From assembly GCA_937926185.1 (NCBI GenBank), contig CALEYM010000710.1:1-11319 (forward strand): a stretch of DNA of 11,319 nt. Reading direction: 5' to 3'. The stretch comes from an uncultured Bacteroidota bacterium (GTDB lineage Bacteria > Bacteroidota > Bacteroidia > Chitinophagales > Saprospiraceae). The position numbers and the translations under genes were made by a program. The notes under the pieces are model-generated. The model saw nothing but the letters and a program-made list of their open reading frames with translations. It did no database searches and was not told where the DNA came from. Shown in pieces: positions 1-5,674 of the stretch; the stretch's first letter is position 1; the number at the start of each line of letters is the position of its first letter.

Positions 1-489
1 GCTTTTGATTTTTTTCGCACAAAAGCGACGCCGCAAACAGACGACGATACCTTAAACAAGCAGGAAAAATGGTTCTACCGGGTCACTTTGGGCTGGATGG
101 GGCCTTTCTGGGCTACCGTGGTGGCGGTGGAGGTTATGGACCTGGCTTTTTCCCTCGACAATGTATTTGCCGCCGTCGCTTTTACCGATAATATTTATCT
201 GATCTGTACCGGCGTGTTTATCGGCATCCTGGCCATGCGTTTTGTAGCGCAATGGTTCGTACGTTTGCTGGAATCCTATCCTTTTTTAGAATACAGCGCA
301 TTTATCGTCATCGGAATACTGGGTTTAAAACTGTTGATGGCCTTACCCTGTCATTTTTACCACGACGAACCCTGGGCCAGGTTTGTCGAAAGTGAAACGG
401 CCGACATGATCGTTTCGGTGGTCACCGCCGGCTTTTTCTTTGTTCCGTTACTGCTGTCGCGTCTGATCAACTGGCCAAAAAGGAGATAA
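1..489 (+). CDS. TerC-family integral membrane protein, C-terminal part (5' end outside window)
   Basis: The frame is open from the first base, so the N-terminal part lies upstream; about 162 residues are visible, whereas family members usually have 230-300. The visible part begins with a polar linker and then has several hydrophobic segments. The first carries the acidic membrane motif VEVMDLAFSLDNV (E44, D47, D53 counted from base 1), typical of TerC/YkoY proteins (PF03741). After it come a GVFIGILAMRF helix, the FLEYSAFIVIGILGLKLLM segment and a last helix ending in basic residues. TerC proteins are inner-membrane proteins linked to metal-ion (notably manganese) export and metal stress; that role is family knowledge, and the exact substrate is not visible here. 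The stop codon is one base before the M16 peptidase start, so the two are probably co-transcribed and translationally coupled. Confidence 0.82.
   Translation, partial: AFDFFRTKATPQTDDDTLNKQEKWFYRVTLGWMGPFWATVVAVEVMDLAFSLDNVFAAVAFTDNIYLICTGVFIGILAMRFVAQWFVRLLESYPFLEYSAFIVIGILGLKLLMALPCHFYHDEPWARFVESETADMIVSVVTAGFFFVPLLLSRLINWPKRR
481..486 (+). promoter_or_regulatory. Shine-Dalgarno-like site of the M16 peptidase gene
   Basis: AGGAGA lies inside the last codons of the terC-like gene, 4 bases before the peptidase ATG at 491. It supports that start. It stands out because the other starts in this window (pit, tpl, the barrel, the propeller-amidohydrolase) have no comparable purine-rich site. The bases also encode the C-terminal arginines of the upstream protein, so coincidence is possible. 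Confidence 0.5.
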
Positions 490-490
490 A

Positions 491-1726
491 ATGGTTCATT
501 TTACCCGTCATATCTTATCCAACGGTCTGCACGTACTGGTGCATGAAGATGAAAGCACGCCTTTGGTGGCGGTGAATGTGTTGTATTTTGTCGGTTCGCG
601 CGACGAACGGCCCGACAAAACGGGTTTTGCGCACTTGTTCGAGCACCTGATGTTTGCCGGCAGCCGGAATGCGCCCGATTTCGACGAGCCGCTTCAGCAG
701 GCCGGTGGAGAAAACAATGCTTTTACCACGAACGATTACACCACGTTTTATGAAATTTTGCCCGCTGAAAATCTCGAAACGGCGCTTTGGCTCGAAAGCG
801 ACCGCATGCTTGCGCTGAATGTCAACAAAAAGGCACTAAGCGTACAGCAACGGGTGGTGGTGGAAGAATTTAAAGAAACCTGTCTGAACGAACCGTACGG
901 CGACTCCTGGCATCATCTGTCAGAACTGATGTTCAAAGTGCATCCGTACCGCTGGCCGGTGATTGGTTTGGCGCCGGATCATGTGGCGAATGCCACGGCC
1001 GATGATGTGCGTCATTTTTACCGGCAATGGTACTGTCCCAATAACGCCGTGCTGAGTATCGCCGGCAACGTGCGCACCGGGGAAGCGCTGCAACTGGCAG
1101 AAAAATGGTTTGGCAACATCCCGCCCGGCGAGGCGCCGGCCCGCCTGCTTCCCGCCGAGCCGCCTCAGACGGCGCCGCAATTCCGGACCATACATGCCGA
1201 CGTGCCGGTGCCTGCCATATTCCTGGCCTTCCGTACGCCCGCGCGGCTGCACCCCGATTTTTATGCCGTTGATTTGCTCACCGACATCCTGGCGCAGGGC
1301 CAATCTTCCCGCCTGTACCGCCGGCTGGTGCGGGAAAAACAAGTGTTTTCGCAAATTGACGCTTACGTAACGGCCAACATCGATCCCGGTCTGCTGGTGA
1401 TCGACGGCAAACCGGCGGATGGCGTTTCTACGGACGACGCACTGGCAGCCTTGTGGCACGAACTCGAACAACTCAGGCAAACCCCCATCGACGCCCGTGA
1501 ACTGGCCAAAATCCAGCACCGTTTTGAAAGTACCGTCGTTTTTTCTGAGACCAGCGTGTTGAACAAAGCCCAGAACCTCGGTTTTTATGAAATTTTGAAA
1601 AACGCCGAATGGATGAACGAGGAAGTAGCCACTTATCTGGCGGTAACGCCGTCAGACCTGCATCGCACGGCGCAGGTTTTTTTTGATCCTGATAATTCGG
1701 CAACGCTGGTGTATTTGCCTAAATAG
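491..1726 (+). CDS. M16 family zinc peptidase (insulinase/pitrilysin type, single catalytic subunit)
   Basis: This 411-residue protein has the inverted zinc motif HLFEH (H48, E51, H52) of M16 metallopeptidases. A glutamate pair at 125-126 in RVVVEEF supplies the expected third zinc ligand, most likely E126. The catalytic M16 domain covers roughly residues 5-155. The second M16 domain covers about 165-340 and includes HFYRQWYCPNNA and the typical GQSSRLYRRLVREKQ helix. The length fits a one-unit M16B peptidase. No signal peptide is present, so a cytoplasmic location is likely. M16 enzymes close a chamber around unfolded or short peptides and degrade them; the natural substrate cannot be told here. 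Many Bacteroidota carry a catalytic and an inactive M16 gene side by side, but no partner is visible here. It follows the terC-like gene by one base and ends 4 bp from the convergent pit gene. Confidence 0.93.
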   Translation: MVHFTRHILSNGLHVLVHEDESTPLVAVNVLYFVGSRDERPDKTGFAHLFEHLMFAGSRNAPDFDEPLQQAGGENNAFTTNDYTTFYEILPAENLETALWLESDRMLALNVNKKALSVQQRVVVEEFKETCLNEPYGDSWHHLSELMFKVHPYRWPVIGLAPDHVANATADDVRHFYRQWYCPNNAVLSIAGNVRTGEALQLAEKWFGNIPPGEAPARLLPAEPPQTAPQFRTIHADVPVPAIFLAFRTPARLHPDFYAVDLLTDILAQGQSSRLYRRLVREKQVFSQIDAYVTANIDPGLLVIDGKPADGVSTDDALAALWHELEQLRQTPIDARELAKIQHRFESTVVFSETSVLNKAQNLGFYEILKNAEWMNEEVATYLAVTPSDLHRTAQVFFDPDNSATLVYLPK

Positions 1727-1730
1727 GCGT

Positions 1731-3116
1731 TCAAAATAAAATCCGCAGGAAATAAAACAGCACGGCCGACAACAGGAACGACACCGGCAGCGTCAGCAAC
1801 CAGGCCAGGGCGATGTTGGTAATTGTTTTTTTCTGTAAATTCTGTACGCCGCCCGAAGCCACCATCGTGCCGGCAATGCCCGACGACAGCACGTGCGTGG
1901 TGCTGACCGGCAGCCCAAATGCCGTGCTGACGCCAATAGTGGCGGCCGCGCAAATCTCGGCGCTGGCGCCCTGGGCATAACTGAGGTGCGTTTTGCCGAT
2001 TTTTTCGCCGATAGTGACCACGATGCGTTTCCAGCCGATCATGGTGCCGACGCCCAGACAAATGGAGATCAGGAAGATCGCCCAAAGCGGCGCGAATTCA
2101 TACGATTTTTTCAAGGTATGTACGGCCTGTTTTACATCGTGTACGGCCGGCCGGGGTATCAGTCCGATCTTCAGGTCGGCTTCCACGTTTTTGACCAGGG
2201 ATTGTACTTCTCTGCGCAGGGCAAACAGCTGCTGTTTGTCCTGTTTATTGAGGGAGTCCAGGGTGGCGGCAGTCCGGCCTGCCTGGCCGGCCAGCGCGCG
2301 GATATGATCCGTGTATTCGCCGGCATCCGATTGCAACAGTTTTGTTTCTATTTGCCGGGCGGCGTTGCCGAACTCGCCGGCGGGTATGGCGTGATTGAGA
2401 GAAAATTGCAGGGGCATAAAAGCGATCAGCACCACCAGCAGCAGGCCCACGCCTTTTTGGCCGTCGTTGGAACCGTGGAAAAAGCTCACCAGTGTACAGG
2501 TGGTCACGAGGATGGCGCGAATCCAGGTGGGCGGCGGTTTTTTCGACTCGGGCTCATCGAATATCTTTTTCCTTTTTTTAACGCTCACCCGCAGTACGAA
2601 CATCAGCAAAATAGCCAGGCTGAAGCCGAAAAGCGGGGATACGAGCAGAGAAATGCCGATATCGCCGGCTTTGATCCAGTTTGGTCCGGCGCCCCCATGT
2701 ATCGACCAGAAGGCAAATCCCCCACCCAAAAGGGCCCCAATCAGCGTGTGTGAACTGGAACAGGGAATGCCGTAGTACCAGGTGCCAAGGTTCCAACTGA
2801 TCGCGGCAAGCAGAATAGCCAGTACAAGCGATATGTTTTCGCCCAGCGGCTGCAGCATCAGGTCGTTCAGCGGGATCAATTTGACGATACCCATGGCCAC
2901 TGCTATCCCGCCCAGAATCACCCCCAGAAAGTTCCAGAAACCCGACCAGACCACCGCTACCATCGGTTTCAGCGAATTGGTGTAAATGACCGTGGCTACC
3001 GCGTTGGCCGTGTCGTGAAAACCATTGATGGCTTCGAACAAACAGACTGCCAACAGACAGATTACCAGTAAAATAGATGCGGAAGCGGTGAGTTCGCTGA
3101 TAAAACCCAGGAGCAT
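1731..3116 (-). CDS. pit: Inorganic phosphate transporter, PiT family (PitA type)
   Basis: This 461-residue inner-membrane protein matches PF01384. It has the two inverted PiT repeats: GFHDTAN at 32-38 in the first half and GSNDGQKGVG at 215-224 in the second. Matching SSSHTLIGALLG (120-131) and GLPVSTTHVLSSG (401-413) segments are also present. Residues about 240-340 form a hydrophilic, partly helical loop between membrane blocks, as in E. coli PitA, and the C-terminal GVGTMIGWKR...GEKIGK stretch is also PitA-like. The family takes up phosphate, often as a metal-phosphate complex, with protons or sodium; the coupling ion cannot be read from the sequence. The start is well fixed: an in-frame TAA sits 9 bases upstream, inside a 7-bp tandem repeat. 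No DUF47/PhoU-like gene is adjacent. A TAnnTTTG box and a Pho-box-like repeat lie upstream. Confidence 0.95.
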   Translation of the reverse strand: MLLGFISELTASASILLVICLLAVCLFEAINGFHDTANAVATVIYTNSLKPMVAVVWSGFWNFLGVILGGIAVAMGIVKLIPLNDLMLQPLGENISLVLAILLAAISWNLGTWYYGIPCSSSHTLIGALLGGGFAFWSIHGGAGPNWIKAGDIGISLLVSPLFGFSLAILLMFVLRVSVKKRKKIFDEPESKKPPPTWIRAILVTTCTLVSFFHGSNDGQKGVGLLLVVLIAFMPLQFSLNHAIPAGEFGNAARQIETKLLQSDAGEYTDHIRALAGQAGRTAATLDSLNKQDKQQLFALRREVQSLVKNVEADLKIGLIPRPAVHDVKQAVHTLKKSYEFAPLWAIFLISICLGVGTMIGWKRIVVTIGEKIGKTHLSYAQGASAEICAAATIGVSTAFGLPVSTTHVLSSGIAGTMVASGGVQNLQKKTITNIALAWLLTLPVSFLLSAVLFYFLRILF

Positions 3117-3120
3117 GGTT

Positions 3121-3174
3121 GCGATTTACGATTTACGACTTACGACTTGCGACTTGCGACTTGCGACTTGCGAC
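3121..3174. repeat. Heptanucleotide tandem repeat in the pit 5' leader (about 7.7 units)
   Basis: On the plus strand the units are gcgattt, acgattt, acgactt, acgactt, gcgactt, gcgactt, gcgactt and a partial gcgac, all in a strict 7-bp register. Variants are ordered along the array: the first two have TTT, the rest CTT, and the A-initial units sit together. This fits growth by slippage and local duplication. The array ends 4 bp before the pit start codon and fills the place where a ribosome binding site would be. An inverted 8-bp match (taagtcgt, 3206-3213) lies upstream and could pair with a unit in the pit mRNA. Comparable short heptamer arrays are known in cyanobacteria (STRR-type); whether this one is dispersed in this genome cannot be told. 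Confidence 0.93.
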
Positions 3175-3251
3175 GCATCTGGTAAGGAGTTGTTGGTCGC
3201 TTTCATAAGTCGTTGATTTTGGAAGTTTGAAGCGGGGGCATCGAACGGCCG

Positions 3252-3259
3252 CAAAGGTA
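3252..3259 (-). promoter_or_regulatory. Promoter -7 box (TACCTTTG) for pit
   Basis: Read on the minus strand this is TACCTTTG, a full match to the Bacteroidota -7 consensus TAnnTTTG recognised by the primary sigma factor. No TTTG is found at the expected -33 spacing, which fits a promoter helped by an activator. It would start transcription roughly 130 bases before the pit ATG, so the heptamer array would lie in the mRNA leader. Confidence 0.5.
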
Positions 3260-3289
3260 CGCTGGGGAATGCCGGGGAGGAAGCGGCAA

Positions 3290-3307
3290 TGTTAAGTTAG
3301 TGTTAAG
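3290..3307 (-). promoter_or_regulatory. Candidate Pho box: CTTAACA direct repeat, 11-bp period, upstream of pit
   Basis: On the minus strand two identical CTTAACA half-sites (3307-3301 and 3296-3290) are separated by 4 bases, giving an 11-bp period, so both face the same side of the helix. This is the layout of sites bound by OmpR-class phosphate regulators: TTAACA-type direct repeats for Bacillus PhoP and CTTAAC-type repeats for cyanobacterial SphR. The pair lies about 30 bp upstream of the TACCTTTG box, near -43 to -60 of the inferred start, a normal activator position. The gene served would be the phosphate transporter, which makes the match meaningful. There is no third half-site in register. 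Binding is inferred, not shown. Confidence 0.4.
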
Positions 3308-3389
3308 TTTTGGGAGGCGTTTTCTAAGCATAAAATTATGAGAGGCCGATACAAATCACTTTAAGCAATAATTTCAGACATCCATTTCG

Positions 3390-3446
3390 ATGACGCTTTA
3401 CCAATACTTTCGCCCCGCCTTTTCCAAACTAATTCCTGTTTTATGA
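3390..3446 (+). CDS. Candidate 18-residue leader peptide of tpl with two tyrosine codons
   Basis: An ATG at 3390 opens a frame encoding MTLYQYFRPAFSKLIPVL, and its TGA stop (3444-3446) overlaps the tpl ATG as ATGA. Tyr4, Tyr6, Phe7 and Phe11 give it a high aromatic content just ahead of an enzyme that degrades tyrosine. The size, UGA stop and proline near the C-terminus recall TnaC, the tryptophan-sensing leader peptide of the tryptophanase operon; sequence similarity to TnaC is not claimed. The overlap would allow coupled translation of tpl. Caution: any gene whose second codon starts with A gives an ATGA overlap in this frame, an 18-codon frame is not rare by chance, there is no ribosome binding site, and the transcription start is unknown. 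Confidence 0.25.
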   Translation: MTLYQYFRPAFSKLIPVL

Positions 3447-4825
3447 AAAAACTGCATAAACACTCCTGGGCGGAACCCTATAAGATCAAAATGGTGGAAC
3501 TGCTCCGGATGACCACCCGCGCACAGCGCCTGAAAGCTATCAAAGAAGCCGGATTCAATACTTTCTTACTGCGTTCCGAAGACGTGTACATCGACCTGCT
3601 GACCGACAGCGGCACCTCCGCCATGAGCGACCGACAATGGGCGGGCATGATGCTCGGCGACGAAGCCTACGCCGGCAGCCGCAACTTCTATCACCTGGAA
3701 AGCGCCGTGCAGGAGTGTTATGGCTACAAATACCTCATTCCCACCCACCAGGGACGGGGGGCAGAACACATCCTGTCGAAAATCATGATCAAACCGGGCG
3801 ACGTTGTGCCCGGTAATATGTATTTCACCACCACGCGCCTGCATCAGGAACTGGCCGGCGCCACTTTCGTGGACGTGATCATCGACGAGGCGCACGACCC
3901 ACTGAATGAGCATCCTTTTAAAGGCAATGTGGATTTGAACAAACTGGAAAAAGTAGTGCGCGAACATGGCGCTAAAAAAATACCTTACATCAGCATCGCC
4001 ACCAGCGTGAACATGGCCGGCGGGCAGCCCATCAGCATGGCCAACCTGCGCGAATTGCGCGCCTTCACCGCTCAACACGGCATTAAAATTATCCACGATA
4101 TGACCCGCGTGGCTGAAAATGCCTGGTTTATCAAACAACGCGAAGCCGGCTATGCCCACAAACACATCCGGGATATTGTCAAAGAAATTTGTTCCTATAC
4201 CGACGGCGCCACTATGAGCGCCAAAAAGGACGCCCTGGTGAATATCGGCGGTTTTTTGGCCATCAATGACTGGGACGTTTTCGAGGAGGCCCGCAATATG
4301 GTGGTGGTGTATGAGGGCTTGCACACTTACGGCGGCCTGGCCGGCCGCGACATGGAAGCCATGGCCATCGGCATCCGGGAAAGCCTCGACGACAACCACA
4401 TTCACGCCCGCGTGGGCCAGGTGGAGTACCTGGGCCACCTGATGGAAAGTTATGAAATACCCATCGTACGACCCATTGGCGGACACGGCATTTTCGTGGA
4501 CGCCAAACGTTTCCTGCCCCATCTGACCCAGGATCAGTATCCTGCCCAAACCTTGGCCGCTGAGATTTTTCTTGATTCCGGCGTGCGCACCATGGAACGC
4601 GGCGTTGTATCGGCCGGTCGCAAAGCCAACGGCGAAAACTACTATCCGAAGCTGGAGTTGGTCCGTTTCACGATTCCGCGCCGGGTGTATACCCAGGCGC
4701 ACATGGACGTGATCGCTGAATCCACGCTGAATGTGCTGCGGCGCGCCAAACGCATCAAGGGCTTAAAGATGGTGTACGAGCCGAAGTATTTGCGGTTTTT
4801 CCAGGCAAGGTTCGACCGCCTGTAG
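3443..4825 (+). CDS. tpl: Tyrosine phenol-lyase (beta-tyrosinase), PLP-dependent
   Basis: This 460-residue cytoplasmic enzyme belongs to the tryptophanase/tyrosine phenol-lyase family. It splits L-tyrosine into phenol, pyruvate and ammonia. By alignment from memory with the Citrobacter freundii enzyme, the PLP lysine is K262 (MSAKKD), Y76 is the catalytic tyrosine, R105 and D219 hold the cofactor, and R408 binds the substrate carboxylate. Three positions separate this enzyme from tryptophanase and all are of the lyase type here: T129 (Asp in TnaA), R386 in MERG (Ile in TnaA) and F452 (His in TnaA). One pocket residue differs: L293 stands where Citrobacter has Met288, followed by H294 instead of proline, so a shifted substrate range is possible. 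The length matches the family (about 456). No tyrosine permease or TyrR-like gene is adjacent. The gene is monocistronic in layout and is followed by a stem-loop. Confidence 0.88.
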   Translation: MKKLHKHSWAEPYKIKMVELLRMTTRAQRLKAIKEAGFNTFLLRSEDVYIDLLTDSGTSAMSDRQWAGMMLGDEAYAGSRNFYHLESAVQECYGYKYLIPTHQGRGAEHILSKIMIKPGDVVPGNMYFTTTRLHQELAGATFVDVIIDEAHDPLNEHPFKGNVDLNKLEKVVREHGAKKIPYISIATSVNMAGGQPISMANLRELRAFTAQHGIKIIHDMTRVAENAWFIKQREAGYAHKHIRDIVKEICSYTDGATMSAKKDALVNIGGFLAINDWDVFEEARNMVVVYEGLHTYGGLAGRDMEAMAIGIRESLDDNHIHARVGQVEYLGHLMESYEIPIVRPIGGHGIFVDAKRFLPHLTQDQYPAQTLAAEIFLDSGVRTMERGVVSAGRKANGENYYPKLELVRFTIPRRVYTQAHMDVIAESTLNVLRRAKRIKGLKMVYEPKYLRFFQARFDRL

Positions 4826-4933
4826 GGGCCGGTGGATGGTTGTCTTCCGGATCAGTTTGTTGTACGGATCGATGCCGGCGCGCAGCAGATTTGCGTTTGG
4901 AAATACATGCTAAACCAAAGAAGATAATTTTTT

Positions 4934-4970
4934 GGAGGTGTCACCGCGCCTTTGTCGCGATGACACCTCC
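4934..4970. terminator. Strong stem-loop between convergent genes (possible bidirectional terminator)
   Basis: GGAGGTGTCA (4934-4943) pairs perfectly with TGACACCTCC (4961-4970). After one mismatch, CGCG pairs with CGCG (4945-4948 with 4956-4959) around a 7-base loop. It sits 108 bp after the tpl stop and 20 bp after the stop of the convergent barrel gene. It is not a textbook intrinsic terminator: the T6 run (4928-4933) precedes the stem on the plus strand, so neither transcript has a U-tract directly after the hairpin. Transcript-end protection is as likely as termination. The remaining bases of the 4826-4990 spacer show nothing further that I can support. Confidence 0.5.
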
Positions 4971-4990
4971 CGGTTAACGCGCGAAATCTG

Positions 4991-5554
4991 TCATTTTTTG
5001 CTGCCTCCGAAGCGGTAACCGATACCCAACTTGCCTTGTATCATCAGTTCGGTCCAGTCCACGTCCTGGCGATCGCCGCCATTTTCCTCGTATTTGTTGT
5101 TGTCCACCAAAGCGCGGCCGGCGCCGAATCCGATGTCGAACACGAATCCGCCCTTCGAAACGGCTTTGTAGCCTATGCCGAAGCCTAAGCCGAAGCGGTT
5201 GGATGTGAAGTCGGCATAATCAGAGCCGTCGTCGTAGTTCCACTGCCGGTTAACGTAACGCAAAAAAGCATCCACGTAGAAGCGGTCGGCGCCGTTTTTG
5301 GGGCTGAAATAGTACTTGCCCACGATATTGACCGGGATATTCGTGCCTTTGATCTCATCGATCTTGTTGGTGCCGAATCCCACGGCCGCTTCTATACTGA
5401 ATTGATCGGAGAGCGCAAAATCGGCGCCCACGCTCAGGTCGCCAAACAACAGGCCTACGGGGTTGACCGAGACATCGACCTGGGCCCTGGCCGATTGGGT
5501 GAAAGAACACAGGAAAGCCACGGCGACCAGTGCCATCATTGAACGGTTTCTCAT
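4991..5554 (-). CDS. Outer-membrane beta-barrel protein, DUF3575-like
   Basis: The frame stays open further upstream to 5707, but the start at 5554 is preferred. It gives a clean signal peptide, MRNRSMMALVAVAFLCSF with cleavage near ARA-Q (residue 24), while the longer version would overlap the upstream gene and bury this signal. The mature part (about 163 residues) opens with DVSVNPVGLLFGDLSVGADF, which resembles the conserved start of DUF3575 proteins. It continues in alternating, aromatic-rich strands (KYYFSP, FYVDAFLRYV, FGLGFGIGYKA, FVFDIGFGAGRA, GKLGIGYRF) typical of small 8-strand barrels. It probably sits in the outer membrane; no specific function is known to me. Acidic, asparagine-rich loops at 106-118 and 151-168 would face outward. 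It lies 119 bp downstream of the propeller-amidohydrolase on the same strand; I see no clear promoter in between. Confidence 0.75.
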   Translation of the reverse strand: MRNRSMMALVAVAFLCSFTQSARAQVDVSVNPVGLLFGDLSVGADFALSDQFSIEAAVGFGTNKIDEIKGTNIPVNIVGKYYFSPKNGADRFYVDAFLRYVNRQWNYDDGSDYADFTSNRFGLGFGIGYKAVSKGGFVFDIGFGAGRALVDNNKYEENGGDRQDVDWTELMIQGKLGIGYRFGGSKK

Positions 5555-5659
5555 ACAGTTGAATGTTTGTGTTGTAAAATGTTGAGTGTACAGAATGTTT
5601 GGAAAGAGACGGGGTAAACCTGTATAAGGTGACAGGCCGGGAAGTGAAATAAAAGTTAA

Positions 5660-5674
5660 AACAGGGCAGCTGTT
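5660..5674 (-). terminator. Weak hairpin with T-run after the propeller-amidohydrolase gene
   Basis: On the minus strand AACAG-ctgcc-CTGTT forms a 5-bp stem overlapping the stop codon, followed by a short T-run (TTTTAACTTTT counting the last stem bases). The stem is short, so this is at best a leaky terminator and read-through into the barrel gene is plausible. Confidence 0.22.

Larger units (their letters stand above)
3117..3442. other. Divergent intergenic region between pit and tpl
   Basis: These 326 bp carry no ordinary gene. From the pit side to the tpl side they hold a heptanucleotide tandem repeat, a promoter-like box facing pit, a two-copy direct repeat resembling a Pho box, an AT-richer stretch, and a short open frame running into the tpl start codon. 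Each is listed separately. I found no clear promoter for tpl. The best sequences are TAAGTTTT at 3304-3311, within the direct repeat, and TACTTTCG at 3405-3412, inside the short frame; neither is a full match to TAnnTTTG. Confidence 0.8.

Noticed and set aside
3121..3174. CRISPR array
   Set aside because: The units are contiguous 7-mers with no spacers; it is a simple tandem repeat.
3025..3216. A 63-codon plus-strand frame reading through the heptamer array with a DLRL-type repeat peptide
   Set aside because: It lies antisense to the pit N-terminus and its repetitive part is just the translation of the 7-bp array. No start signal or family resemblance.
3338..3364. An 8-codon frame (MRGRYKSL) with one tyrosine upstream of tpl
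   Set aside because: Too short and too common by chance to propose as a second leader; it has no overlap or spacing linked to tpl.
3405..3412. TACTTTCG as the tpl promoter -7 box
   Set aside because: It has one mismatch to TAnnTTTG and no TTTG at proper spacing. It is kept only as an alternative that would argue against the leader-peptide idea.
3566..4702. A 378-codon minus-strand open frame opposite tpl
   Set aside because: It is antisense to a gene with all active-site residues in place, its product is low-complexity in Val, His, Gly and Ala, and no family is recognisable. A frame artefact of GC-rich codon use.
3443..4825. Tryptophanase (tnaA) as the identity of the PLP lyase
   Set aside because: The positions that separate the two enzymes are Thr129, Arg386 and Phe452, all as in tyrosine phenol-lyase, not Asp, Ile and His as in TnaA.
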